64,000 nucleotides of DNA, from contig DF237073.1 in NCBI GenBank assembly GCA_000708835.1, positions 62,001-126,000 of the forward strand, in the 5' to 3' direction. Position numbers and translations under genes: made by a program. Each line of letters opens with the position of its first letter. Positions within the stretch are counted from its first letter, which is position 1. The DNA comes from Klebsormidium nitens. Taxonomy: Eukaryota > Streptophyta > Klebsormidiophyceae > Klebsormidiales > Klebsormidiaceae. Shown here in pieces: positions 33,633 through 45,619 of this stretch. The notes beneath the pieces were generated by a model. The model was not told the origin of the DNA, ran no database searches, and saw only the letters and a list, made by a program, of their open reading frames with translations.

Positions 33633-36600
33633 ATGGGGGCTGGCAGAAAGACGCAGACCACAACATATGATTCAGCAAATCGCCAAGGGGGCCGGGGCCC
33701 TCCTCCGCAGTACAAGAAGCTGGACAAAGATGAGCTGGGAGGGGTCATCTTTGGGGCGACGAAGGACACCATCAATGAGTGCCTGACAAAAAACATCTTC
33801 GGTGAGTTGAACTCTCAGCTTCTAAGGTATTGTCAAGTGTAGCTCTCTCTTATGTTTATAGATGGTGAACAGTGGCGTAGTCTGGAAAGGACAGAGGCTT
33901 CTAGGCCTGCATCTGTTGCATACGAATGCGCAAGTTTGCTTACAAAAAGGTGGTGGAGAGGCCAATCAAGTTCGTGTGTCCTTCCATCTGTGTGTTATCT
34001 AGGTTCACACCAGACAGAAAATGTTTTGTTGCTTGGGATATTGCAAATCAACGGCAGTTGCCTTGGCAATGGTTGAAAGGCATTCTCTTGTTGCACGAAG
34101 AAACCCCTGAGTTTTCGATTGACGGAAGTTTTCACCTGCTTCAGTTCTCAATTCACCATTTTGACAAGAAAGGGTCCCATAGACAATGGGCTTCCGGGTA
34201 CTGCACGACCAACGCTTTCTTGAGCTCATTGCTGCTCGGAAACGCCTAGGTGTTGAGCAGGATTGCCTGCTTGCTTCATAGGAGTTGGATTGTGTGACCA
34301 ATTGTGAGTTGCTGGTTGCTTGTGCCGCTGGACAAAGCTGAACTTTTAACATACCCAATGTCAATAAACCTTTTCAAAGTTGTACAAGCTTCACAATGGG
34401 TCGCAAGGTTCTTTGGCAGTCAAGATCAAGGGCTGCTGCATTGAGATACAACCCAATTTGCACATGTGTCATGTTATGTGGCTCTTATGCCTTCTGGCGG
34501 TGAACAATCTGCTCGTTCAGTGCTGACAAAAATAACCTGATTTGAAGATTGCTTGATGTAAACCATTTCGAGATTTGTTGGATGTATGTAATACATGCTT
34601 GATGTATCAATGGCCGAGGAAATTTGAAGCCCTTGACTGTATTCCAAGCTTTGGCAGAGCTCCCATGGTCCAGAGGACTTCGGAAGCACGCACCAAGCAG
34701 ATCTGCAGCGTCAATGTTCGTTCTGTGAGCTCCTCATCTGTACTGGCCTGTACTTTCCTCATCATTTCTCACATTTTGTGCCTTTCCCCAGTCTTTTAAT
34801 CCTTTCCCCATCTTAACAGATTCTTGACCACCTCAGACGCTCTTCTTCTCTATCCAGGGCTGCCGTACAACCACATCAGCTATGTCCAGAACATTGTTCC
34901 CGGCATGCCCCTCTTCCTCTTCAATTATTCTGACCGCAAGCTGCACGGCATCTTTGAGGCCACCTCTGAGGGGGAGCTGCACATCGACCCCAACGCCTGG
35001 AGCCGGGATGGCAAGACCGAGACGAGCTATCCTGCGCAGGCGAAGATCTTGTTCAAACACTGTCTTCTACGAGCTTATTTGACTCCACTTGAGAAATTAT
35101 TGTTTAGGGCGCCAGGCATGCCAAGGAACTTTGTGTTGACACTTATAATACTGGACCGCTTTCCTACTTGCAAGGAGCGAGCTATTGCATGTCGGAAAGT
35201 TCATGTTGGTGCCATGAGCAAGTTGATGGATTCAGGATGTCGAAGGTTGAGTCTCGAGTACCTTAAAAGCGACTTTGTGCTTCTGAAAGTCGAACAATTG
35301 AGGATAAGTCGGCACTCGAGCGGTGGGTCCCTCCTCTGCGATCCTCCTGCTTGCCTGGGGCCTGGGATCCATCATTGGCCCGGTCGTGGGCGGATGTTTG
35401 CCCGCCCGCGCGACACGTGGAACCTGGGGGACACGTGTCCTCCTCTCCTCCGTCGATGCCCATACCTGCTCCCGTGCACATTAGGCAGCGCGGTCTCCTT
35501 GTTCGCCAGCACTGACCCTAGCGAATCGGTCTAACTTTGGTTTCACTCCCAAAGAGCCAAAAGGCCAGCCCACATCTCACTAAAAGACTGATTCTTGAGT
35601 CAGGACGACAAAGTAAATCTGCCTCGCAGAAGAAGTTCGCCTTCAACAGACAAGGCCCTACTAATTGGGGTCTTAACGAGTTGGGCAAAAGCAAGGGGCG
35701 CTTTGTGGTGAATCCCCTGATGATGGTTAAGACTTGTCTCCGGACCAACACCTTCTTGTGCCTCCCACTAGAGTTCGTTGCTTTCCATCACTCTTTGTCA
35801 GATGCCTACCAAGGTCTTCCCTAATGGTCAAACTGAGTCTACCTTTACGCCGTGTCTTTCTCCATCAGCGGCGCAATTACACAAAGCAGCAAGCCTGACC
35901 AGACACACTGGCCCCACACTCAAGGGCACACAGGAAGTAATGGAACACCCCATGTCCTTTGGGCAATCTCTAAGAATCTCTCAATCGTTCAACTTTATCC
36001 TTCCAATAGGTGCGCGTGAGGTACCGGGAGAAGTCTCAGCCGCTGCATGAGGCCGTCTTTGGCCCCGTCATCGAGGAGAACTACTACAGCAACGTGCACT
36101 TCATGTTCGAGCTCACGCAGGACCAGGCCGCCACCCTCTGCTCCCTCTTCACCGCGCGCAACCCCTCCCGCCCCGCCACCGCGCCCGTCCCCCAGGTTCG
36201 GCTAGTTCTTCTCGTCGCTGCTAACGCCATGATTCCCCTAATCTGTTCTCCACTTTGGCTCGAGTGTTCTGTCTCGCCTGTGCTTCCGATCTTGAATCGG
36301 CTAATATTCGATCTCTCGCGTTTGCCAGGTCTGCAGCGTGGAATCCTGCTTCATGTGAAAGGTTCCCTCTTGAGTCTCATGGTGTTAAGCAACTTTGACG
36401 GCGTCTCGTGGACAATCACAAGCAGCAGGAGGCCGAGGTCTTACCGGTTTTTCTCCTGTCCTCCGCCTGCAGCAAACCGTTGCCTCCGGCCACGCCGCCG
36501 CCTGGGCCGGCGCTTCCGGCCAGGGCGACAGCGCCTGGGGAACCGGGCCCCCCGCGAACGCCTGGGGCGCAGCGCCCCCGCCCAGCCGACCTGACACAGC

Positions 36601-39600
36601 ATCGTCATCCAAGCCCCCCCTGCCGGCGTGGCAAAGCGGGCCGGCGGGGCCGTCGAGCAACGGGGGGAGCAGCGCATCAACGTCGAGCGGGCTGCCAGCC
36701 GACGGGGGCGCTGCAGCGGAAGCGGAACGGCGGCGGCAGCAGAGCGAGCGGGACCGGGAGGCGGCGCGGGTGAGGGAGGAGGAGGCGCGGGCGGCGGCGG
36801 AACGGCAGGCGCGGGCGGAGGCGAAGATGCGGGCGGCAGCGGCGGAGGAAGAAGGTGAGGGGGGAGTGTGCGGTGGCATCTGCTACCGTTCAGCGGAAGA
36901 GTACTAGCGAATCTCGTTGTTGACAGGATCAATTTCACGGATCCTGAGGCTGAGATGTACCATTCAAACATTCACAAAGGAGGTAGTTTCAGTTCACTGC
37001 TGTGAACGGGGTTATTGTGTTCCTACTGGACTTCTACCTTGCTGCAGCAAATATGAGTCCGATAAGCAGGCGCTCGTGCTCTGCGTGGAAAACAGACCGA
37101 ATACCTGCTTTGCAGGTCTTCTTTGCTCGTGCATCTGTTCTGAAGAGTCGGCAACGGGGATGCTGGATTGCAATTTCGTAGTTGGAGAAACGACATGCAG
37201 AATGAGACAGGACCTTTTTTCAAAGGCGTCATCTGCGATCAAAACCTGGACCTGTTGGGTCCTCGCGTTTTCATGTTGTCCTTTTCAAGCCGTTCGGTGA
37301 AAGTCCGCCAATCCTCTCGAAACGACGGTGCCTGAGCGGCGAGCTATTATCGATTCGTGCTTGTGCCGATTGTAGAAAACATTTGATTACCCATCTTTAT
37401 TTGTCGATTTTTACAGAGCGTCGGAGGCTGGAGGAGGCCGCGGTCGAGCGGCGCCGGGCCGAGGAGCGCGCGGAGCGGGAGCGCCAGGTCCTGGAGAAGC
37501 TCAAGAAGGTCAGTGTGAACGGGCCCTCGGCGAACGGCGCCTCCGAGCCGAGCTCTTCGAGCGGTGTGAACGGACCGAAGAGCGCGGAATGGGAGCGCGA
37601 GGCGAATGCGCGCGCGGAAACGGAGCAGGCACAGCTGAAGGAGGAGCGCATGCGGCTGTTCGACGGGAGCCGGCCGCTCGAGGTGGCGGTCAAGGAGACG
37701 GTGCAGAAGAACCTGGAGCTGTGCGCGGCGGCCATCAGTCATGTGAGTAATGGCGGAGGGGTTGGTAGATTGAATCTCCCGTTGACTTTCTACTTGTTTC
37801 GAGTGCGCTTAGGAAGAGACGAGAGGTCTTTGTGGGGCCGGTTATAGTCCTTCTTGTAGTCGTAGCATTCAGGCTACGAGTGAACGTGCTGACCGGATGA
37901 CTGCTGTGTGGGAGTCCGGTTCTGCTGATCAGTACCCTCAGGGCGTCGTAGAGCCTTCATAAAAGGTGTATCGATTTGTGGAGATTCTTTGACTTGTTTA
38001 GAATAAGAACAGGTTGATCAAAGCCGCTGCCCTGTTCTCAACAGCATACCGTATCACCACTTTCTTAAAAATTGTATCCGATGATTCTCTGAGTGAACCT
38101 GGTACTGTGGTGCAGATGCGGCAGGAGGCGCTGAAGAGCAAGAAGCTGGCGGAGGAGATGACGTCAGGTGACGCGCAGATGCAAGAGCTGAAGGAGGTCC
38201 GAGCGGAGAACCAGCGGTTGGCGCGGTCGCAGGTAAGCCACCTGGGGTGCGGTTTACCTTAAGACTCGGATCGGAGCTTCGGAAGGATGCGAAACCTGCG
38301 AATCTGTGGGTTGGGCGTTCCATGACCGCTTCAATTTGATTGATCTGACTAAACTTCGCGGCTGTTCGAAGGCGGCGATGAGCACTGATCTTAACTGGTC
38401 TTCTTGCCTGACCAGTCCTCTTTGTTCGTTGACCAGCTCATCACCGTCGAGGTCATCCTTGGAAACGGACAGTCGAAAGTCTCTGTTCTGACATGCGCAC
38501 CTCGCACCGCCGCGAGAACTCACATCCTTATCCGCTTCTCCGCCTGGCGCAGACGGTCATGCAGCGGCGAATGGACGAGCTCCAGGCGCAGATGGACACC
38601 CTGCGGCAGAGCGTCGTGGACCTCCTCTCCGGCGGCCACGTGGCAGGCAGCCCCGCGCCGTCCCCCGTGCGCCCGCGCCCGCAGGAGGTGTATCTCATGG
38701 GCGGTTTCAACGGCACGGAGTGGTTGGGTTCGGTGGACCGTTACCGGCCGTCCCGGGACGAGTGGGAGGTGGTCGCGCCGATGTCCGCGAAGCGCTCGTA
38801 CGCGGCGTCGGCGGTGCTCGACGGGATGGTGTACGTGTTCGGAGGCGGGGAGGGCCAGCTGTGGTACGACACGGGTGAGGGTCGGAGGACTTCTTTTGGG
38901 CCTTGTTGCGAAGTGCAGCATATGGAATAGGGGGTTTCTTGCTTTTGTTTCGGCAAAGCGGAAAGAGAGTACCGTCGTCTGGCGAAGTGAGATGCGTATA
39001 CTCAGAATGAAAGTACGATCCCGAAGGGAAGCTGAGATTGTTCCAAAAATCGAAGTTGCTGCGCCGCTTCAAGGACCCCATTCACTGTCTCTACGTCAAG
39101 CAGACCCCAAACTTTCCATCTCAAAATTAACGGTTTTGAGATACACGTTACTTTTTGAGAGCACCTCTCATCGCCCAGTGTTTCGTGTGAGCCTGCAAAC
39201 TCCGCTACAATTGCAGCGATTCATACCCTCTCTGGCACCGTTCAAGCTGGTAATCTTTCTCTTCAAACCCACCAAGACCCGGTTACCAGATTCGCGGATC
39301 TTAATGTGCTGCTCCACTGCAGTTGAACGGTACGACCGTGCCAGCAACTCGTGGGCGACCCTCTCGAAGATGAAGATCAAGCGGGGCAGCCTTGGGGGCG
39401 CCGCCGTGCAGGGCAAGATCTACGCTGTCGGGGGGGGCAACGGTGTCAACAACTTTGCTGACGTGGAAATGTACGACCCCGGCGCTGACAAGTGGCTCTC
39501 CGCGCCCCCCATGCTCGACAAGGTGCGTGACCAGCGGTCGCTTTTGCGTTTCCGAAGAGTGCTGGTTGCGAAGAGGAGAACGTGGGCTCGGAAGCCCTCC

Positions 39601-42030
39601 CCCTTGCTCAGCGCCCCTTCGATTCACGGTCGACAGTTTCTATTCGACCCACTGTTCTGGGAAAGGAGAACGTGGGCTTTTGAAAAGCCTCCCACTGTTC
39701 TCAGTGCCCGTTCAATCGGGAGCTGAGCTTGGGGAATCGTTGCAGGCGTGTAGATGCCGTGGACGGTAGCTACTACTGGTTCCATAAGACCGAGTCTTTC
39801 CTCCCCGGCTTTTTCAAGTTACTCTTCTACTGCATCCGCCTCGAGGGTGACATCTGGAGAGCACGAAGAGCTACCCTTTTGCCGGATGTTCGTGAACATG
39901 AACGGACAGTCTGCCTTATAATCTCTACCATTTTGCGTGTGTCGCATTGCATATCCAAGTGACGTGGTTGCACGGTCTGCTTGCAGCGCTTCTGTGTGGC
40001 GGCCGCGGAGATGCACAACTCGCTGTACGCGCTCGGAGGCTTCGACGGGCAGCAATACCTCCCGTAAGGCGCCTGCAGCTTGTGCTCGTAAATCCGATTG
40101 TACAATCTTAGCGCCTCGTTTCTGTCAGTTTCGTGGCCGCCTTAGCTGTCTCCCGCGTGCCGAGTCCTGCGCCGCAGCCATTGTTCTACTTGAGTAATTC
40201 CGAACAGTTTTGGCCGTTGTCTGTGTGAGACACTTTCTAGGCTAGCTGCGTAGGAAAGACCTCCTTAGTACTAAGCTTGATCATTTTTGACGCGCTGTGT
40301 TACGCTGGCTACTTGATTGCTTCGCATGTTCGGTTGTATTAATCTTCGTTCACAACCCTCCACCCTCGAGCGGCTATATTCCTGAGACGTCGAGTATTTT
40401 AATGTTTCTCGTGTAAGCACGTCTTTCAACGTTTACTATCCTCTTCGCAGGACCATGGAGCGGTTCGATCCTCGCGAGGGCTACTGGGTGCGCGCTCCGT
40501 CCATGTCGACCAAGCGGGGGAGCCTGTCCGCTGCAGTGTACAACAACAGCCTGTAAGCTGCGCGCTCCCTCTTTCTGCTGCAATTGCGAGGTTTCCACGA
40601 ACTGACGCCTGACAAACTTTCCGGGTGCTGGTGCTCCTGGTGGTCCTCTCTCTGCTCTTTTCTGGAGCAGAATTGGTTCAAGTTTCGTTGTTGCGTTTCG
40701 TCATGCGATCGCCAGAAGTGATCACTTAGTGTGGACTTTTGAGCGGTTCACTCAGCGGATCTGGTTGCTGTCTTCGACAGGTTCGCCTTGGGAGGCTTCG
40801 ACGGGAACGTGTTCTTGAATACTGTGGAGACGTACGAGCCGCGCATGAACAAGTGGAAGCTGGTGAGTGGCCAAGGGTATATTGTCTTTACAACGTCGAG
40901 GGAGACGACTCAGATCAGATTAGTTCTTTCGATGCACTGGCGGTAGGCAGCCGAAGCTTTGACAGCCCTCTTGATTACATGGTGTGTCCTCTTCGTTCAA
41001 CATCAATCTGTCCCCGGGACTAGCTTCCCGCTTCATCGTCCGTCTCTTTTCTGTTTGCTTTTTAAAGAGGATCCGTTCGCTTTCTCATTGATTCAAAAGA
41101 GTGCCCAGCGGTTTCATGTCGCGAAACTGGATGCTTACGGACTTGACGACTCGACTTCTGGGTCCACTTCTTCCAATTGACTGTTACGATAATATTGGCT
41201 GATGCTGAGAGGCGATTGGCTGATCCTAAAGCAGACGTCCGGGAAGCAGCTCCTGTACTCGTGTGGGTAGTCATAGACGGAAGGAGGGGAGACTGCTTGA
41301 CAACAGAACTTCGTGTCGGAGGGAGGGTGGATCTTTGAGGAGCTTCCATCTTCGACCTAGTGGTTCCTTGTAAGGTATTTCAATAACCGTTAAGGAAATC
41401 GCAGCGAATCTATAGGAACTTCTTTAAACCGTTCGAGTCTTGGCACTAGGCTGGCCCACTCACTTGTTGCAAGAACTGGAGGCTTCCGACCGGTGCTGAC
41501 ACCAGTCGCCACTCCTTTTCGCTCCTTCAGGTCCCTCCTATGCACACGCAGCGTGCCTACGGCGCGTCGATGGTCGTCGACAACGCGCTCTACTTCATCG
41601 GCGGCCTCGACGGAGCACTGCACGTGGATTCGGTAAGCGCTCGCCGCTAATTACGTTCCACATGCTTCTCCGGGTACACATCCTCACCAACGGTCTTTTG
41701 GTCGGTTCTTTCGACTTGCTGGTGTGGACTACAAACCAAATTTTTGTTCTGCCGTTTGTGCCACAGAAGCTTTGTTCCTGTCTGCGTGCCGCCTGGCGCC
41801 GCTCTTTGCTGTCACTCACTCTTTACGCCGTTTTCCGAGATTTTTCGGAAGCCGTTTGATTCATTTTCAAGGCGGATAACCATTTGTGGCGATGCACTGC
41901 TTGCATTTGATCAATTTGTCCGTTCTTCTTGCCACAGGTGGAGCGGTATACGCCCGAGGCGGGGTGGCAAGTTGTGAAGACGCGGAGCAACTCCAGCAAA
42001 CGAAGCTTCCTGGCCGTCGCCGTCTTGTAG
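33633..42030 (+). CDS. DCD domain and Kelch repeat protein, 13 exons
   Basis: Exons 33633-33801, 34858-35039, 36010-36195, 36473-36854, 37417-37742, 38116-38232, 38553-38874, 39323-39522, 39987-40063, 40451-40552, 40781-40862, 41531-41632 and 41938-42030 give 779 residues, phase-checked. The DCD (development and cell death) domain lies at about residues 43-175: LGGVIFGATKDTINECL, GLPYNHISYVQNI, LFLFNYSDRKLHGIFEA, PAQ|VRVRY. Then come an Ala-, Gly- and Ser-rich linker, a long Glu/Arg coiled coil (about 280-480), and six Kelch blades from about residue 500 (YLMGGFNG, YAVGGG, YALGGFDG, FALGGFDG, YFIGGLDG). DCD-Kelch proteins of plants are linked to stress and programmed cell death, with the propeller as a protein-binding surface. 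The exon 2 donor appears to be GC (CAG|GCGAAG). Confidence 0.9.
39571..39723 (+). repeat. two-copy tandem duplication inside a DCD-Kelch intron
   Basis: About 90-bp period. Copies starting at 39571 and 39661 share AGGAGAACGTGGGCT, GCCTCCC or GCCCTCCC, and CTCAGYGCCC. The intron runs from 39523 to 39986; neither copy resembles the flanking exons. Confidence 0.8.
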
Positions 42031-43302
42031 ACCGTTGCTAGAGCTCTCTGATACATGTTCGAACGCGCTGTTCGGGAATGGTGTATGAGTCCAAAGATAC
42101 GAAGAATATCTCTTGTAACTCGTCCACGTAGGTAGGGTGTTTCTGGAACAGAGCTGCTTTGCGCTAAAGTGGCACCGCCTTGTTGAACCCGAAACTCCAC
42201 CTGGTGTTTGTGCGTGTAGATGCCGGATGTTGAATGCACGAGAATGATCATTGTGTCTGTGTGGCAGCTCGATGGACTGCCTTGATTCCAGTGGCTCGCG
42301 ATTTCCTCCTGATGTACCTCACTTTCGGCTCGTCCTGCGAAGCTGCGCCTTATTGCAGACATGAGGTGGATTGCAGTGCCAGCTTCACTTGTCGACTGCC
42401 TTAAATTTGGATGAGGGCGCCGCCGCTTAGAAGCGTTACATCTGTCGAATGATTGTGTTCGAGATGAACGCCGCATCTATTTATCCTGTGCATTTGACCG
42501 CACGGTCCTGATTCACTTCGATCAAGCTAGAAGCTATATGCGAGCTCTCCGAAACGAGTTTCGTCATGGACAAGGTGCATGTCGGCAAGCTTTTCAAGCG
42601 TTTGCACCACCATTATATTCATGCAAACCTAAAATCCTGCAGCGATCATGCACAATGTTGATTCGATATTGCATGCAGATAAAAAGCTGTTCTAACAGCT
42701 ATACCCCGACCAGCACGTTGCAATATCATGCTGTTGCAATGCGATATGAGCGGGACCACCTGCGATAAAGTACTCATCGAATACATATACACCTGGGCAA
42801 ATATCTGGTCAGGCTCTGCGTACACCTTGTGATATAGCAACCCAGCTCCTCATGCCTGGCGATCTACGTTCGCGAAGGCCGGGATGATTCAGTGCGTTGA
42901 TGGCCTTTCGTTCTTCGAAGCACACACAGGCGCACTTGATGATTACGCCCTGATCAACAGGCGCGCAGCACTTTGAGTATTGACGTTCCGGTGATTGACA
43001 TCGCTTACGGATGTGGGTCGCGCCTGTGAGACTATACGACGACTCACAGACTTCGACTCTAGACATTACTGGGCACCTCCGCTAGGTAGCCCGCTACCGC
43101 TGAATGCTGAATTCAGCTAAAGTCTCGCTCCTGGTGACATAAAGAAGGTTCGACCGCGGGGCCAGAGATCGTTTTGCTCCACATGCTTGTTGCTGCTCAC
43201 AGCGGAACCCTAGAGAAAACAGCAGCGCACTTGCTCTTCTCAGCCCTGAACACGTACCGGTTGTTATTCTTGTCGCTCTCAACGCAGAAGGGGCGCCAAA
43301 GC
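42031..43302. other. intergenic region between DCD-Kelch and its truncated relative
   Basis: Must hold the 3' end of the DCD-Kelch transcript and the 5' region of the next gene. The frame of the next gene is open back to an ATG at 43183, and an acceptor-like AACGCAG ends at 43287, so an additional upstream exon is possible. I see no DCD-like sequence here. Confidence 0.45.
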
Positions 43303-45074
43303 ATGGGGTCCTCAGATGTAGCGCCCGCGGAAGGAGAAGCCAGCATGCCGAAGGACTTGTCGCTGGCAATCTCCGTGCAGCAGAATCTCAAGCTGTGTGC
43401 CGCAGCAGTTGGTCAGGTGCGCGTACAGCTCTCTGAGGCGCGAAGCACAGGATGATACAAAGAGGAACCTTTTGCAGCGGAGCTGGGTCTCCGTAGCTTG
43501 CCTCTCTGTTCCCTTACACCTTTCAATGGATCTCAGGCACGGTCGCAGATTGAAGACCGTTGTGCGCATGAGAGCTGAAAAGATCAACCGCGTTGTCCTT
43601 TTGAAACTCAGATTGGATTTGGCTCTCACCTCTGTTCAAAATGCAGATGTCTCTGTCCTATTTTAGCGCTTTGATACTGGTGTTAAAAGAATCTGCGAGG
43701 GACAGAAGATGGACTTGTATCATTTCTGAAACAGGATCATGCTTGACATGAGACTTGTGTTCTAAGGAATTCTGACCAGAGCATCCTCGTGCATGCCACA
43801 TCTTACAAAGGAGGAGTTGTCCAAGCGTGCCAAATGCATAATCAGCGGCAGTAAAAGCAAACGGATCTGGGGCACTATTGCCTGGAACGACATAAAACTG
43901 ACTCTGTATATGAAGAGAAGTTGCTTCTTGGAACCAGGCTGAATCGCAATCTTGAATGGTGTGCGCCTAATTGGTTGAAGGGCATACTCTTCAACCCTAA
44001 TCAAGAGTTCTCCTAGCAGACCTCGTTCCTTGTATAAACCACGTTACTGCTTTCAACCACGCTCAATCACTTGGAAATCTCAACGAAGGTGTGCGCTTAA
44101 TGACAGGGCTCAGTCTTGACAAGGGCTTCGTCCTGCGCATCTTTTGCAGATGCGGCAGGAGGCGATCGCGCACCGCAAGCTGGCGGACGGGATGCCCTCG
44201 CGAGCGCACGAGCTGCGCGAGGCTCAGGCGGAAAACGAGCGGCTTAAGAGGATACATGTGAGAACACAGTTCTGAGTGCCCTTCAGAAGCCCAGACTATC
44301 TTGACTCAGAAACTGAGTCCAGGATGGACGTGGGCGCTTTTCCCGATCCGGGAAGCCACTCAAAAGAGACGATGAACCAGAGTCACCGTAGTGCTTGCCG
44401 AGAAGCGTTGAGCAGGTTCGGCACTTCTTCATGATTTGTGGGCTCGAACCATGAATCATCTCATCTTTTGAGGAAACCGTCGGAACAGCTCAATCTCTGA
44501 CAGCGCGTCATTCGGAACTTTGAGACCTCAGATTTACGACAGTTACAGCACTTGGAGACCTCAGATTTACGAAGTTACAGCGATTGAGTGGCAATGCTCA
44601 AGAAATCGCTCGTGAGGCGCATGAAGAACACGATGATCGTAGCTTGACCGAGCAGAGCAAGCACCTCTCTTCATTGTCGCTGACGTTGAATCCATGTCGC
44701 AGAGATCCCAACGGCTACATTTAACGCCTGACCTGCTGTCTCCTATATTGACAGCCTTTTCCAGAAGTTCGCCCTGAAGCTCGTCTCTGCTGGTAGAACT
44801 CGCGTACGAGTTGCTCTCCAGACGTTTGCGCTGCGCACACTGGCTCTCCAACAGGACGGTAGCAGTATGGTTCGATTCTGACCTGACAACCGAAACAGAA
44901 TATTCTGCTCTGATTGTGCAGTAAGGTCGTCCGTCGTCTTGACAACCCGTTGTCTTCTTGCAGGACGCGACGCGTTGCCGGTTGCAGACGATGCAGGAGG
45001 AGATGGAGGAGCTTCAGCAGTTGACTCGGCTCCTGATCGCCTCGCGAACTGGCCAGGCGGGAGCAGAGTACTAG
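43303..45074 (+). CDS. truncated tandem relative of the DCD-Kelch coiled coil, 3 exons
   Basis: Exons 43303-43416, 44150-44257 and 44964-45074 give 110 residues, phase-checked; an in-frame ATG at 43183 would add 40. Each exon matches an exon of the neighbouring DCD-Kelch gene with the same junctions and phase 0. QQNLKLCAAAVGQ matches QKNLELCAAAISH at the end of parent exon 5. MRQEAIAHRKLADGM...AQAENERLKRIH matches parent exon 6, MRQEALKSKKLAEEM...VRAENQRLARSQ. CRLQTMQEEMEELQQLTRLL matches the coiled-coil start of parent exon 7. A stop follows at the point where the Kelch repeats would begin. No DCD domain precedes it. It is predicted to be all coiled coil and could pair with the parent; expression is unproven, so a decaying copy is possible. 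Confidence 0.75.
44519..44585 (+). repeat. two-copy tandem duplication, 33-bp period
   Basis: GAGACCTCAGATTTACGA followed by AGTTACAGC occurs at about 44522 and again at 44555, inside the second intron of the truncated relative. Confidence 0.9.
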
Positions 45075-45619
45075 AGGACTGTTGAAATTAGCAGTCCAAG
45101 GAGCCTCATCCTTTATCCTTTGGGCCTGTACGTGCTCTTTGAAACGACAGCCATCTCACTCGATCAACCGTAAGTGGTCGGACGCAGGTGCTCTAAGGTC
45201 ATGATCGTTGCACTCAACCGGACCGCGTATAATCAAAGCTGGACGCAAGCTAACAGATGCGGACCACGCCATGCGTAATATATATACGCAACAACCGCGG
45301 GTTGTTTAAGCATTTTGATCCGGATTTGTGGATATACGAGCCAGTGTGGCATATGCGCGAGGACGCCACGGCATCATTTGTCCATACCCCATAGCCTACG
45401 CGCAAGTTCCCATTCCGATTCCACAAGATATTTTTCGTGCATGAGCGGCATGCATAAGGATATTTCCAAAGGTGCGAGCGAATACTAAGAGCAAGCATTT
45501 GACAAGCAAAGTGCGTGGGCAGTCGCAAATTTGCGTGCAGTCGCTTGCATCCTAGTCATTCACGGACCAGACCAGTTTTAAGCAAAAAGTCAACTCTCTA
45601 CTTGCGCGTTCACAGACAA
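45075..45619. other. convergent intergenic region
   Basis: Between the 3' ends of the truncated DCD-Kelch relative and the ABP1 gene. No coding or repeat signal that I can support. Confidence 0.45.

Noticed and set aside
33926-34249. 107-codon frame in the first DCD-Kelch intron
   Set aside because: No domain, no splice support, and it would interrupt a DCD domain that joins cleanly across it.
36385-36971. Long antisense and alternative-frame open frames over DCD-Kelch exon 4
   Set aside because: They are shadows of a very GC-rich exon; the called frame has correct splice phases on both sides and low-complexity linker sequence expected there.
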